DNA from: Antedon mediterranea
Taxonomy: Eukaryota > Echinodermata > Crinoidea > Comatulida > Antedonidae
Length of the DNA: 64,000 nucleotides
Direction: 5' to 3'
Assembly: GCF_964355755.1 (NCBI RefSeq)
Contig: NC_092671.1
Coordinates: 34,241,304-34,305,303, forward strand
In this document: piece by piece, positions 1 to 13,400 of the stretch
Layout of the letters: each line of letters starts with the position of its first letter
Position numbering within the stretch: position 1 is the first letter of the stretch
The notes under the pieces: generated by a model
Told to the model about the DNA's origin: nothing
What the model saw: the letters and a program-made list of their open reading frames with translations, nothing else
Database searches by the model: none
Program-made: the position numbers and the translations under genes

Positions 1-929
1 CGACTCAGAATAACCCTGGAGCTAGGCAGCAAGGATACAATAGGTATCGCGGAAGGGGAGGCAAATTCCATAACTATGGTAGAAAATTTCAACAGAGAGA
101 ACCTTCAAATGAATGGATTAATGGCCTATGCTTTAATTGTAAGGAGAAGGGACATAAAATAGGGGATTGTCCTAAGATGGTAGCAAAAGGAAAGACTAGT
201 GACACTAAGAAGGGCCCGAATGTGAAAGATGGCTTAAGATGTGAAGGACTAAAATCAGATAGACCCCAAGTAGTTATAGATAGTGTAGAAAATAAAATGG
301 AGAAGTGTACAATACCAGGAAAATTAGAAGGACAGGATATAACTATGCTTAGAGACTTGGGATGTACCCAGTCAGCTGTTAAGGAAAGTCTAGTGCCTAA
401 CAAATGTTACTTGCCAGGAAAATGGGTTTCGTTAAGAGGTATAGGAGGCGATATTACCGTCCCCTTAGCTGAGGTAGCTATAGAAAGTAAGATAGTGACA
501 GGAAAAGTGATTGTAGCCGTAATCGAAGGATTACAGAAGGACATGTTATTGGGTCATGATTTGGACCAGAATTGTGGGGAAACAATGGCTAAAGAAATGT
601 TCGTCCTAACTAGGGAGCAAGCCAGAATAGAAAATGATGTTAGAATACAAGACGAAATGATATTGTTAGGGAAAGATAGTAACTTTAAGCTGATAGAAGA
701 GCCGCCTAAAGAAACTAATGTACAATTGTTAAAAACAGTAGTAAATGACAACAAAGTAAATAAAACTAAGTGTTTAGATGATATGAATGGAACAGAAATG
801 AATAATTTGTTTGACGAAAATGAGGATAGAGCTAAAGATAAAACAGTCAAACATAAAACTTATGAACAACAGCACAAGCTGAACCTAACTAAACAAGAAC
901 TGATCAAATTGCAAACTAAGGATGACTAA
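1..929 (+). pseudogene. gag C-terminus and protease of Gmr1-like copy A
   Basis: The frame is open from base 3 and contains the nucleocapsid zinc knuckle CFNCKEKGHKIGDC followed by the aspartic protease region. In copy B the protease triad is DSG; here the middle codon is TTG, giving DLG at 355-363, which should abolish an aspartyl protease. The frame stops at TAA 927-929, where copy B has a TCA serine codon (one C-to-A change), so protease is cut off from integrase. It is a fragment of a single gag-pol reading frame that is about 1539 codons long in copy B. Confidence 0.9.
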
Positions 930-3350
930 CTCAAAGGAGTGTTTGACAGGGTAGTCCCTATAGAAGAAATAGGTCAGCATAGGGTGTGTTTCTTTATGAG
1001 ACAAGGTATATTGATGAGAAATTGGAGTAGTATTAAAGATAAGAATAACCAAGTGGAACAGATTGTATTACCCACTCAGTGTAGACAGGGTGTATTACAC
1101 TTAGGTCATAATGTGCCATTTGCAGGTCACATGGGTGTTGAGAAAACTAAAAGTAGGGTCCTGAACCAATTCTATTGGCCAGGTATATTTAAAGATGTGG
1201 TAGTCTATTGTAAAGTCTGTAAGGAATGCCAAAAGGTAGATAAGGGTAAAAGTAAAAGGAAACATACTTTGATACCATTACCGATTATAAGTACACCATT
1301 TAAACGTATAGCGATAGACATTGTTGGACCCTTATCTAGAACAAGCCGTAATAACAAATATATGCTTACTATAATTGACTATGCTACGAGATATCCGGAT
1401 GCTATCCCGTTACCCAATGTTAGAGCTGAAACAGTAGCCAGGGCTCTAATAGAAGTCTTTACTAGAGTAGGATTACCCGAAGAGATTGTACATGATCAAG
1501 GAACTAATTTCATGTCTTCAATTATGCAATCTATATGTAGTATGTTGGGGATTAATCAATTAAAGACTACAGTGTACCACCCCCAAAGCAATGGGCTTGT
1601 TGAAAGATTTCACGGTACATTGAAAAATATGATAAGGACACTTACAGTTAAGCAAAGAAAAAATTGGGATAACTACATACCCCCGTTTCTGTTTGCATAC
1701 AGAGAAGTTCCTAGTAAAGCGACGGGCCATTCACCTTTTAAATTGCTTTATGGTAGAGAGGTGAGGGGACCCTTGAGTTTACTCAAAAGTAATTGGGTAG
1801 AAGATGAAGAAACATCTACTGATGTTATCAAATACATGTTAGACATAAGAGAAAAAATGGAGGAATTAATGAAAGATGCTAATGTAAACAAACTTGAACA
1901 ACAAGAAATTATGTCCCAAAATTATAACAAGAATGCTATTGATAGAGAATTTGTAGAAGGGGACAAAGTGTTGATATTCCTTCCAGTAGGAAATAGTAAG
2001 TTAGACAGTAAATGGCAAGGCCCCTTCACTGTTACAAAAAAGGTCAATGATGTAAATTATGAAATATACATAGGAGGTAGAAGAAAAGAAAAACAAATTA
2101 TACATGTTAATATGTTAAAGAGATGGTATGATAAAGTAGAAATAAGTAAAGATGGTTATTATGTAGTAACAAATGTTCAGTCGATAGAAGAAGTAGACTT
2201 AAATGAAACCGTCCATGACAATGAGTTAGATAGTGAAATAGACATAGGATTGTCTTATCATCAATCACAAACATGGAGAGATGTTAACGTTAGTAGTAAT
2301 TTAAATGATACACAAACTAAACAATTAACAGAATTGTTAAAGTACCAACAGATTGTATTCTCGGATGTACCAGGTAGAACTCACTTAGTGAAACATGAAA
2401 TTAAGACTAATGGTGAAATGCCTATAAGGCATAGGGCATATAGAACGCCCCAAGCATTAAAGGGTAAATTGAAAGAGGAATTAGATAGTATGTTGGCTAT
2501 GGGTATAATAGAACCTACTGTTAGTGCCTATGCTGCACCTATTATTGCCCTGAAGAAAGGCCAGAATCAAATTAGAATGGTGACAGATTTTAGATCACTA
2601 AATAAGACTACACAATTTGACCCTTATGTTATGCCTCGCATAGACGAAATGTTGGATGAGGTATCATCCGCAATATACATAACTACGTTAGATCTCACTA
2701 AAGGATTTTACCAGGTGCCTCTGGATCCTAAGACCAAAGACAAATCAGCATTTATTACACAATTTGGACAGTATTGTTACTATGTACTTCCATTTGGTAT
2801 GCAAAATAGTTCTAGTACTTTCCAAAGATTATTGGATAAGGTATTACAAGGTACTGAGGGATATGCTAAGGCATATATAGATGACATATGTATTTATAGT
2901 CAAACTTGGAAAGATCATATTTTTCATTTGAATGATGTATTAGAAAGATTAAGTAGTGCTGGATTGACAGCAAAGTCTTTGAAATGTAAAATTGCCTATG
3001 CACAGTTAGAATTTCTGGGGCATAAGATTGGTAATGGAGAAATTAGACCCATAATTGATAAGGTTGAGGCTGTGGAAAAGTTCCCCAGACCTTTTTCTAA
3101 GAAACAAGTCCGATCTTTTCTCGGATTAACGGGCTATTACAGAAAATCTGTACAGAACTATGCCGATATTGCTAAGCCATTGATTGATTTAACTTTAAAG
3201 AGTAAAAGTAATACCGTTAAGTGGAATGAACAATGTGAAAATGCCTTTGTAACTTTAAAGAAACGACTTACTGATGATAATGTATTAAAAGCAAACCAAA
3301 TTTTGATAAGATGTTTATATTGCAAACCGATGCCTCAAATTATGGCATAG
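930..3350 (+). pseudogene. Integrase and reverse transcriptase of Gmr1-like copy A
   Basis: Downstream of the nonsense codon the same frame continues through the H2C2 zinc-binding module (HLGHNVPFAGHMG, later CKVCKEC, with the usual FYWPGIF motif intact), the DDE integrase core (AIDIVGP, HDQGTNF, LVERF), then the gypsy-type RT with the catalytic YIDD box near 2874-2885. Near 3291-3300 the copy carries gcaaacc where copy B has gcccc, a net +2 change that shifts the frame and ends it at 3350. The first Met at 939 is only an internal codon. The product would be non-functional as a polyprotein. Confidence 0.9.
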
Positions 3351-3679
3351 GTGCAGTGCTGAGCCAAATAGATGGTGAGGGTAATGATTATCCCATTGTG
3401 TACTTAAGTAGAAAGTTATCTGTACATGAGCAGAGATATTCTGTGCCAGAAAAAGAGTGCCTCTCTATTGTTTGGGCTATCAATAAACTTAAGTATTATC
3501 TGTATGGTTGTGAATTTCAAGTTCATACTGACCACCAGGCATTGAGATGGATGGACTCAATGAAGGGTGCCAATGTTAGACTTATGAGATGGGCTCTGTT
3601 TTTACAAGGATATAAATTTAAAGTTATTTACAAGAAAGGATCATTAAATGGAAATGCAGATGGATTAAGCCGTGCATAA
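3311..3679 (+). pseudogene. RNase H end of Gmr1-like copy A
   Basis: This is the continuation of pol in the shifted frame. It shows the RNase H start LQTDASNYGIGAVLSQ, the HTDHQALRWM motif and the terminal NADGLSRA that ends many gypsy pol proteins. It matches the last 122 residues of the open frame of copy B. It follows the +2 frameshift and so is no longer joined to the RT. Confidence 0.9.
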
Positions 3680-3769
3680 TAATATTATAGAGGTGTTATT
3701 TGTAGATAGTTTATAGTAAAATGGTTTTAAATGTTAAATTTTTGGAAAGATTGACACAATCTTTTTCCC

Positions 3770-3780
3770 AAAAAGGGGAA
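3770..3780 (+). promoter_or_regulatory. Polypurine tract of Gmr1-like copy A
   Basis: The purine run aaaaaggggaa directly abuts the TGTCATATTA start of the 3' LTR, the expected place for plus-strand priming. The same tract is at 44329-44339 in copy B. Confidence 0.8.
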
Positions 3781-4191
3781 TGTCATATTATTGATGTTGT
3801 GATTCTCTGTGTTTAGATAAGGATGCTTTAGACCAGGTCCGCCTTATATTATTAGCCAATCAAAATTGTATAATTTTTGGAGGGAAAATGTTATCCTCCT
3901 CTGAAGCCTAAAATTTGCATGTCCAGTATAAAAGTGGAATGTAATAGAGATTAGAGAGAAGAGAGAATAAGATCAGAGTAGATAAACGGAAAGATGATAA
4001 AGAAAATATTAAGGCTTGACTGGTAGTGGTAGAAAGATGTATTAATCGAATTACAAGGAATAAAAGTTCTAGTTGAGTTAAATATACTTTTTGTATGAGT
4101 TATCATTCAGTGACAGTGTACGTCGCGTGGAGTTATATATATATATATACGCCTGAGAAAGCTCGGAACCAACTAAGATATATTCACTACA
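3781..4191 (+). repeat. 3' LTR of Gmr1-like copy A (411 bp)
   Basis: It begins TGTCATATTA and ends ATTCACTACA, i.e. TG...CA ends. It is shorter than the 484-bp LTRs of copy B because it holds single copies of two stretches that are duplicated there (a 32-bp unit and a roughly 48-bp unit near the 3' end), and has a short (TA)n run instead. A TATA box (TATAAAAG) lies at 3927-3934. Confidence 0.9.
3927..3934 (+). promoter_or_regulatory. TATA box in LTR of copy A
   Basis: TATAAAAG inside the LTR, conserved at the same place in both LTRs of copy B; it is the likely core promoter of the element. Confidence 0.6.
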
Positions 4192-4474
4192 CTTCTTTAG
4201 TATTTTGAAGAAACACTTCAATATCCAGATAGGCAAAAGAAACAAGAAAAAAATTCAACATTTATATTTTTTACGATTTATTTAGAAAGTGTGTTTACTA
4301 GAAATGTTCGCGCTTTGTGACACTTAAAATATGGTCCTCGGTCAAGTTGTCCTTTAATGCCTCGCTTTTGGAAACATAGATATACCGGTTGAGTATTATA
4401 GGATAAACAAGTACTAAGAAGAATTTACATTATTTATATAAGCTTACTAATAAAACATTAATAATTTGTTACAG

Positions 4475-4495
4475 TAAATGGAGTAGACAGCTAGA
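4475..4495 (+). CDS. Gene 1 micro-exon 1 (21 nt)
   Basis: It is bounded by ttgttacag and gtaagtata. Read with one base completing the previous codon it gives KWSRQL and leaves GA, which the next exon completes to Glu. The other two frames contain stops. Only the frame shared with its neighbours is open. Confidence 0.55.
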
Positions 4496-7400
4496 GTAAG
4501 TATATAAACATAATTATCTGTATATTAATGCCATGCCAAAATGTAAAATGTATTACGTAACAGTGGTAAAATACGTAACAATTCAATTATTTCACGAGCA
4601 CAAAGAATAATAAATGTATTACAAAACAATTGAAAAACAATGAAGTATAATGAAATTTAAATTTAATGGTATTTTATAAAATAATTATGGTCAAGACAGA
4701 CAAAGCATAACAAAATCTAAGTTGCATTTCTACACATCAGAAATTGGGTAGTGAATTCTTTATATTTTTAAAAAAACATGACTACATATAGAATGATCAG
4801 GTTTTAAATAATAATAGAGCAGTATATTGCAGAATTAAGACATTAATATTATGTAAGCTTACTATTAAATCTTAATTATTTTACAGAGAACAGAGAAGAA
4901 AGAGAGAGTAAGTATAAACATACTATTGCTAATGGTTTGCCATGCTAAAACGTGAAATTGATTACGTAAAACTTTAAAATACACTGTATAATGAAATATA
5001 ATTTATGAAGGGGCTTGTATTAGGACCAAGACAAAGTATAACAAAATAAAGATTTCATTTCTTACTACTACTACTGCGTCGAGCTTGCTCGGATTCTTTT
5101 AACTACTTCTTTCCAGCCGTCTCTATTAATCATTGCTCCTGGTAGCTCTTCAATTTTTTGGCCGGAGTCCGCAACTAGTTGGTCAATTAATGATTTTGGG
5201 GGCCTGCCTGGTCTTATTGTCCCATGTGATGGCATCCAGAGCATAAGTTCGCTTATCAGTTCACTTTTGTTGCGGAAAGAGTGTCCAACAAAGCGGACTC
5301 TTCTTTCTTTGATAACATCGGTGATCTTGCGAAGATTCCCATATAGCTGAGCGTTCGAGAGGTGCTCTTGCCACGAAACGTTAAGAACGGCTCGTAGCAT
5401 CCTAGTATATGTTCCGTTTAGAGTGTTTTCAAGTTTCTTAGTTAGGGTCCATGTCGATGACCCGTAGAGAAGGACAGACTCGACTGTGGTCTTAAAGAAA
5501 TTTTTCTTCATGTTGTTTGAGATGTTGGACTTCCATATGACAGTCAGGCGTTTGAGAGCTGACCAGGCTTTGCTGATACGTATATCAACGTCTTTTGCTG
5601 TTGAGGCAATGTTGCTGCCAAGATAGGTGAACTGGTCGACTTGATTGAGAGCGTATCCGGAGCTAGTTTGAATTTGACCTTGACAGTTTACGTTCATACT
5701 TTCTGTCTTTTTGGCATTTATGTTGAGGCCGATTGAGGATGCAGCATTTTCAAGGGCGTGTAGGAGGGTTTTTGCTCCAGCGATCGTGTTCGACAACAGG
5801 GCTATATCGTCAGCATAATCAGCGTCAGTTACCAATGTCGCAGGGAACCTCTTACTGATTCTTGGCTTCAATTTTAAGCCGTGTTTGTTGAGTGGATCAA
5901 TAGCCGAGCGGAGAACATAATCAAGACATATGATGAAGATGTAGGGAGCGAGAGTATATCCTTGAAGGACGCCTGCTTTTACCTGAAACGGATCAGTATC
6001 ACCATCTGGAGAACGAACCAGGGCACTTGAGTTTTTGTACAGCATCATTATGGCATTGACAATCTCAAGTGGAATTTTGTAGACGAGAAGAATTTCACGC
6101 ATCTTTTCACGATGGACAGAATCGAAGGCTTTTGCGAAATCTACAAAGAGGAGGACTGCAGGAAGATTTTTGTCACGCACTCCCTCAAGTATTCTCCTAA
6201 TTGTGAGAATCTGGCTGCTTACTGAGCGTCCCTGTCTAAAACCATCATTTCTTACACCTCCAGGAATTGTGTATAAGCCAACTGTATAAACTAACTTAAT
6301 ATATATTTACAAAAACAATATAGTAACCTACTACTTGTAAAATAATAATAAATCAAATGTTTTCAGCCTAAATGCCTCACTTTCAATCAATCAATAATCA
6401 ACATTTTTATTCCATAATTTAAAAAAACATATACAAATACAATAAAAATGATAGTGGAATGGGATACAAAATAAGCACAAGTGCATTAAACATGTAACCC
6501 TAGCTAACTAGAACAAACACTAGTACCAAAAAAACCTAACTTAAATATTTTTATTGATATAATGTTGCTTCAATCTCTGCTTAAACAAACTTAATGTGGG
6601 GATTGTTTTATATAATATGTTACATTATTCCAAATATGTGTTCTTGATAAGATATACATTGTTTTAGTTGTGGACAATAGTTTGACCTGTTTCTATATTT
6701 GAGTAATTATGGAACGCCTGGCCAAATCATTGATTAAATGATGCTGTTAATAGATTATGTTTATATCTGTGCATCAATATAGCAGCATAGTTGCTAATAA
6801 ATATTAGAGCTGATAATTTAAACAACTATTTTCATACATTATTTATGTCAACATACTATTGCATTTTTTATTTATTTTTTTTACAGAAAAGTGAGACAGG
6901 AAAAGTAAGTAGAATATTGCTTTTACTATCCAATAACATGACCATATAGAATAATCAGGTTTTTTTATAATAATACAGCAGGACATTTTGGGGAGAATTA
7001 TTAAGACATTAATATTTATGTAAGCTAACTATTAAATCTTAATTATTTTAAAGAGAACAGAGAAGACAGAAAGAGTAAGAATAAACATACTATTGCAAAT
7101 GGTTTGCCATGCTAATATGTAAAATGTGTTATGCAACATTTTAAATTACAAGTAGTATAATGAAATATAATTGTCAATTACTGTAGTAAATTGTATCTTT
7201 AAAATAATTTTCAATTTATTTTTGTTTTAAGTTCATGACATATTTTTAAATCATAATAAAGTCAAGGTTTAGTTTAAATGCACCATTATTGAAAAAAATA
7301 ATAAGAAAAAAATATAATAACAGGTAAAGTTTAAAAACATTAAGACAATTTATAATTATGTATGTTTAATATAACGTAATGAATATGAATACTTGTTTAT

Positions 7401-10400
7401 CTTATAGAAAATGGGAAAGACTACGAGAGTAAGTATATTTACACGATATAGTAATTTACCATGTGAAATGTGAAATTTGTTACGAAACACTAATGAAATT
7501 GATAATGTAGAAGACATTAAAAGTATATATGTTTTACTATTAAGACATAAGGTTTAAATAAATCACTAACAAAACTTAATATTTTTTGACAGAGAAACAA
7601 GTAGACTGTTAAAGTAAGTATAAATTATATATTATTTTTAATCTTTTGTCTTTAGACTTTGTGGCCAAGGATTGCCAATAGTAAATTAATCACTGTCCTA
7701 TCAGATAGTTGGTAATCCCCCTGATGCAGGGCTATTTTGTGAACCAGTTCACCGAGGTAACCCCCTTCTCTTCTCGAAAATGAAGTGGGTTCTAATTGGT
7801 AAAAATAATAGGTAAGACATAATTTTTTTAATGCAAAAATCATATAATACGTATAGTAAAATGAATACAATGTAAATGAACATTTTATAATTTAGTTAGA
7901 CACCAGGTGAAAATGCATACACTTAATGGAGAAAGAGTAATTAATGGGAGACACCAACTAAAGAGAAAACAACCGTAGTAGTAGTAGTTCAAAACAAAAG
8001 AAACACACTTTTTCACTTTATTTTTAATAGGGTGAAGTTTTGGTCAGTGACTGATGAACTTTCAAGTGAAATTAAAGTGAATGATTTGCAGATGCTGAAG
8101 GTCGCCCTATATGACATAATCAACAACAAAAAGGAATTAAAAGCAGCGTCAGCTAATAGTTTGTTCAGACTATTACATTCAGAGGGTTACGTTGAAATTA
8201 GTTGGTTTGTGGAAGTTGATTGTGATCTGCTATTTGAATTATTTGAGTTAACAGGACTTCAAAGACTATCTCAAATATTATCCAAGAACTATCGTAAGCA
8301 GAGGCAGACAAATATAATCACAGGCTACAGACGAATGCTAGTTAAACTTGGCAAATCATTAAATACTCAACAAGTTGAAATCCTTGCGAAGCTCTGCAAT
8401 ATTAGAAAAGTTGATTCAAAAAATGCGTGGAATTTAATTAGCAGATTGACTCAAGGCAAAATTGAAGACACTATAGAATCGTTGACGGCATTTGAAGCTC
8501 TTCTGAAAGACAAACAAGATTTGAATCATGTAGGCCTACTTACTATTGTAAAATCATTTGGTAAGTATATCTTTTTTAGCAGCATCGTTCTATTTCAATC
8601 AGAATATCTTACTCTGGGCCAACTTTTAAACGCAAAATGTTCTGGTTTTTTTTTTATGAATGTCTTTAATATAAAAAAACTGAAACAGTCATGATATCAT
8701 AAATGAAATTTTACACAATTCATTTCTAACCTGGCTCTAGTCTTACAATATAATTACAATTGTAATATTTGTTTTGATTTTAGAAAAAAACTATAATACG
8801 CCCAATAATATTTTTTTTTTCAGTGCAACAGAAAAAACTGAATGATGGTAAGAATAGTAACTAAGCAGTAAATGTAATATTCAATATTGATCTAATGAAA
8901 ATAGTGTCTGATATGTTTCTTATATTTTGTAAATCGTTTATTTCGAATTAATAATTATTTATTTTTACACCATGTTCCTTGACTGCATGTTATATTCTCC
9001 TTCACTAAAAGTCATCTTATTCTAGAAACTCTCTGTCTAATATCATACATGTACTGCATATCTAAAAAATCCGAAACCACACACATGTAATTCCTAACCA
9101 AGTAGTGCATGTGTATTTACATAATGTATGTCTTTTAAACATAATAATAGTTCCTCTTGAGGTGTTGGCAAGAAGGCAGGAGGCTAATGATGCATTTCTT
9201 GATGCCATACAAGAAGGAAGTAAATCTATATACCAAACACGTCTAATGCTTGTAGGACAAGAGCGTGTTGGTAAAACCAGTTTAACCAAAGCACTCACTT
9301 GTCAACCGTAAGTAGGCCAAAATCCAGAACAACAAGAACAATAGTTACATTAACAATTATTTTTAATTAATTATAGATTTATTTTAAAACAGAGCCTGCG
9401 TATTTAAGAACAATAGTTACATTAACAATTATTTTTAATTGATTATAGATTTATTTTAAAACAGATATGTTTCTTAAAATAATACATTGAAGGTTCATAG
9501 GAACACCTACGAAATTGGGCAAAGATCATTAACGCTTGATGCATGACCAACCTTCGGGACTAGTACAATGGTAGCAATCTTCCATTTTTTGGCAAATATT
9601 TCCTTTACGTAATGCAGTGTCTCTTAGTAAAATGAGAAGCTAATTCAGTGTAATTTGATTTTTAGTTTATGTTACTCAGTTCATCATTCGTAACAAGTGG
9701 TACATATAAGTGTTGGCTTCATTATAAAAACTAGATGGTACGCTCGCTTCGCTCGCGTACCATCTAGGTCGTGCCCACAGATGGTTCTCGAATACATAAT
9801 AATTTCAGCGTTAAAAAACTGGCAATTTCAAATGTACGTACCGCAGGACAATAATACATGTCGTGTACAGGAACGAATAAATAGACACTGTGATTTATGT
9901 ACTCAACTAAAATTAGCACCCTATTACTTCCAAAAGAGAAACTTGTCACAAAATAAGACCAATTGTTTAAGTCAAATTTAAACAAACTTAATTTGTGTTT
10001 TGTATGTAACATTAGGGTTGAGGGATGGGGAAGAGGATGGGTGCAAAGAGGAACAATGTTAAAATATATTCTTTATCCATTTAGTAACGAAATATTAATT
10101 GCTTTCATGTTTTACAAATAATATACCACTAAACACAGTAAAACATTGCGATGTAATACTTTGTTGAACTATCACCGTCCTAGTCGATTGAAATAGTACA
10201 GCACATGTAACGATACATCACTACGACGTGTATATGTTTATAATATAATGTAAAACAATTTGTGAAAACCACCTCTATTCGGGGAAAATCATAAATTTGA
10301 TTTAATCGTCAATAAATATTAAATTATCTAACTCAACTTAATTAGTAGGCCTAATGGTTTTCAATTGTTTCTTAGAGCCAATTCATACTTAAGTTGGTTC

Positions 10401-13400
10401 CTACCCTACCCACCAAAGTTGTTCTGCGTTTAGGGCATGTGATGTACCGTAGGCCTATTCTCTACTGGTTTTACAACGCTACTCATGCCAGTGAGGGAAA
10501 GGTGATGATGTGGGTGGTTTAACTGCAATAATAAAGATTTGTACATAATATACGGCAAGTGAAAACGCTAGCTCTCATTATCCGTTTAAAAAAAAATTAT
10601 ATCCAACCTCTGCAGCACAGATTGAAAACAAAAATGGATCGAATTTCGAGTATACAGTACTGTACTTGCCTTTACGACGCCTGAGGGAATAGACACTTGT
10701 GAAACAGAGATTGGAATGTTCCATTCATCGCAAATCAATACATTTGTATAATCGTATATTAAATCTATCAAAATAGTATTTTTTAAAGAAAATCGGCCTG
10801 TCTTCAACATTATGATGCTGTACTCTAGCTGTTCAACCAGTTTTCAGCTATTAAAAACCATTATCGTAGGAGGAGATAGGAAAATGCGAAGCCTCCTCGT
10901 ATTATTGTGGCGGGTATTTTTCAAGATGGACATCCATTAGACAGTGTATACCACGATCGGAAAACACCCCTATTTGGGGCAAATCGTTGAACCTAAATTC
11001 GTTTTAATCGTCAATAACTAATTACCTAACTCAATTTAATTAGTAAACAGGGTTACATCAGATGGTTAAAATCAGTACCGAAAGTACGAACCAACTTTAT
11101 ATACCATCGAGTAGAAATTCTAGAAATAAACCGAGATTTACCGAATTTTGCCCTTACGTAAATTTATATATAGATTAAATGATTTAAGTAATAACAATCC
11201 ATCTGATTACACAAAATTAAAAGCTTGTATAAAGGTCACGGAGTTAGACCTAATAGGCCAAATATGTTAACAGCGTGTTCTTTTCCTACACTGTATATTT
11301 TAAATATTTTGAATGACTTTTGTATTGCTTGAAATAATATGTTAAAAGTTTGTGTCATAAAATGTGTTTAAGTTGTGATATGTAGTAGAATGTGTTTCAG
11401 ATATAATACCACTTGTAACATTTATTTAGATTTGATGCTACTGAGGAAGTGACTGATGAAATTGAAGCATCATTGTCATGCACAATTAGTGTTAAGCATA
11501 CTACTAACTGGAAACCAAGTCAAATTAAAGGTATAGTACATTCACATTCAGAAATAAATATCTTAAATTAAAAATTGAAATTCCAAATAAGAAGTACGGA
11601 TATGAATATCCTCATTCATCCAAGTAGTATTAATTTTAGAAAGATATCAATCTAATCATTCAACCTAAGTCGTGAAACACTGTTTACTAAACAAGTAAGT
11701 GTAGTGGATTAAGGAAGTTTCAAAGGGTAATCATTACTGTAGGTAAACAATATTTGTATTTTTTATTTTTTTTATTTAAAAACATATTTATACATACTAA
11801 TGTAAATGTAATGCTTAACTTAATAAAGTAATGAGGTTCGGTTAGGTTTGCAATATGGTCCTGTTCGTATAATAAAAATAAAATAGAAAATGAAAATTAT
11901 AAAAATGAATCTTCTATTCAACTATACTGTAAAACTATAATAGAAAGTTGTATTGTGTTTCAAACCATTGCACCTGAAACACTTAGTGAACTATTCATGA
12001 GCATTCATTTAGTTGTTAAGGAGGATTAATGTTGAGATTTTCCTAAAAGATCCATGTCAAAAACCATTTCAATGTTATTATTTACATGTATATATTTTGT
12101 CCATTTTAACACGCTATAGCATAACCTCTGAGTTTTTTTTTTATAATTTGTTTAAAAATGTGCAGCTTCTGTAACCTCAGTAGTTTCTCAAAACATAATA
12201 CAGAATTGGGTTGTACGTTTATAGAGTAAATTTAAAAACGTTTTCCTGAGTGTCTCAGCTAATTTTGTATTTAATTGGCGTATAATAATGAGCATTCCAG
12301 TTTCACGGATTTGAATTCCTTAACTACTTGATTCATGTCACATGGGCATTCAGAGATACAGAAGAGCGTAAAGTAACTAGGTAACCATTCATAATGACAA
12401 TGTATGCAAAGATTTGCATTGCTTATATTCGCAGCAAAGAATGAAGTACGACAAGAATATATAAGAGCTCTTGCAGAAAAAATCGTAACTGACATTTTGA
12501 AGGATAAACGAGAGAATCAACATGAGGTTAGAACAATGTGATTACGATTATTAAATGTAAACAATGCTTGTATCATTATGTTATCTGTTGTATTTATGCT
12601 AATTATTGTTAAAATATGCCATTGTTTGCAATATTATACAGAAGTTAATGCACCATGGAAATGCAAAACAAGAAAATAAAGAAGTTGGCAGTGTTGCTGA
12701 GCCAGAGGAAGATAATCCAATAACGTATTTAACTTCCTCACATGAAGGTATGAAAACTCGATTAATACAATACCATGTTTTAAAGTCCATCTGGTTACAT
12801 ATATTGAAGAACAAAGAAATAACAACATTTACGATGGTTGGCAGCAACACACAAAACTGTTGGTAGGTAGAATTGCAATACGGATTTTGAATTTTATCCT
12901 TACTGGGAGTCCTTATTATTAATAGTCTGTCTTGTAGTACTTGATTTTATTCTGGTAGGATTGTATTTAAATTATTATTGCATGTTGTTGTTGCTGCTGC
13001 TGTTTGTTTTTTTTTTGCTGTTTTTTGTTATTGTTTTCTTTGGCGTTGTCACTAACCAATTGTAAAGAGTTATAACTATTTTTCCAAATATTATTTCTCA
13101 TTTCTCATACGATATTTATTAAATATTAATTTACAAATAAATTGTTTCAAATAGTTAATAATTTGTGCAGGCATTAAACACATCCATACATAACATTTAA
13201 ATTTCTATTAGAGAGCACAAGTAAAACATTGAAAGAAAGAGTGGTAAGAGCAGTTAGAGAAACATAAAGAAGGATTTTGACAATGAAAAGAAAGAAGGGA
13301 GAACAACATCAGGTCTGTATGCCTTCATTTTTAGTCGCGTGCAACGCGACTCTACAGCTCAATATGTCGGTCGGTTGGTCGGTCGGTCGGTTGGTTGGTC

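Larger units (their letters stand above)
1..4191 (+). mobile_element. Gmr1-like Ty3/gypsy LTR retrotransposon, copy A (left end outside window)
   Basis: The domain order read along the DNA is CCHC zinc knuckle, protease, integrase, reverse transcriptase, RNase H, then a 3' LTR. Integrase before RT is the Ty1/copia order, but the RT and RNase H are of Ty3/gypsy type; this combination defines the Gmr1 group known from deuterostomes. The 5' LTR and most of gag lie left of the window. The copy is dead: one in-frame stop, one frameshift and a changed protease active-site triad compared with copy B at 43845-50075, to which it is otherwise almost identical by eye. It lies upstream of the micro-exons of gene 1. 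The sequence right of its LTR starts cttctttag; no target duplication can be checked because the left flank is missing. Confidence 0.93.

Noticed and set aside
89-850. Minus-strand open frames across Gmr1 copy A and plus-strand ones across copy B (47257-48422)
   Set aside because: They are antisense shadows of gag-pol; the same shadows appear in both copies.
7652-7870. Minus-strand frame with SRREGGYLGELVHKIALHQG
   Set aside because: Looks orderly but I cannot assign it to a family, and it lies in an intron; kept only as an unidentified patch.
13269-13312. Possible exon KDFDNEKKEGRTTS after 13243
   Set aside because: It would leave an intron of about 25 bases, too short for normal splicing; may be part of an alternative form of the 13212 exon.
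13361-13400. CRISPR-like or satellite array from GGTCGGTT units
   Set aside because: Simple tetranucleotide microsatellite at the end of a transposon; no spacers.
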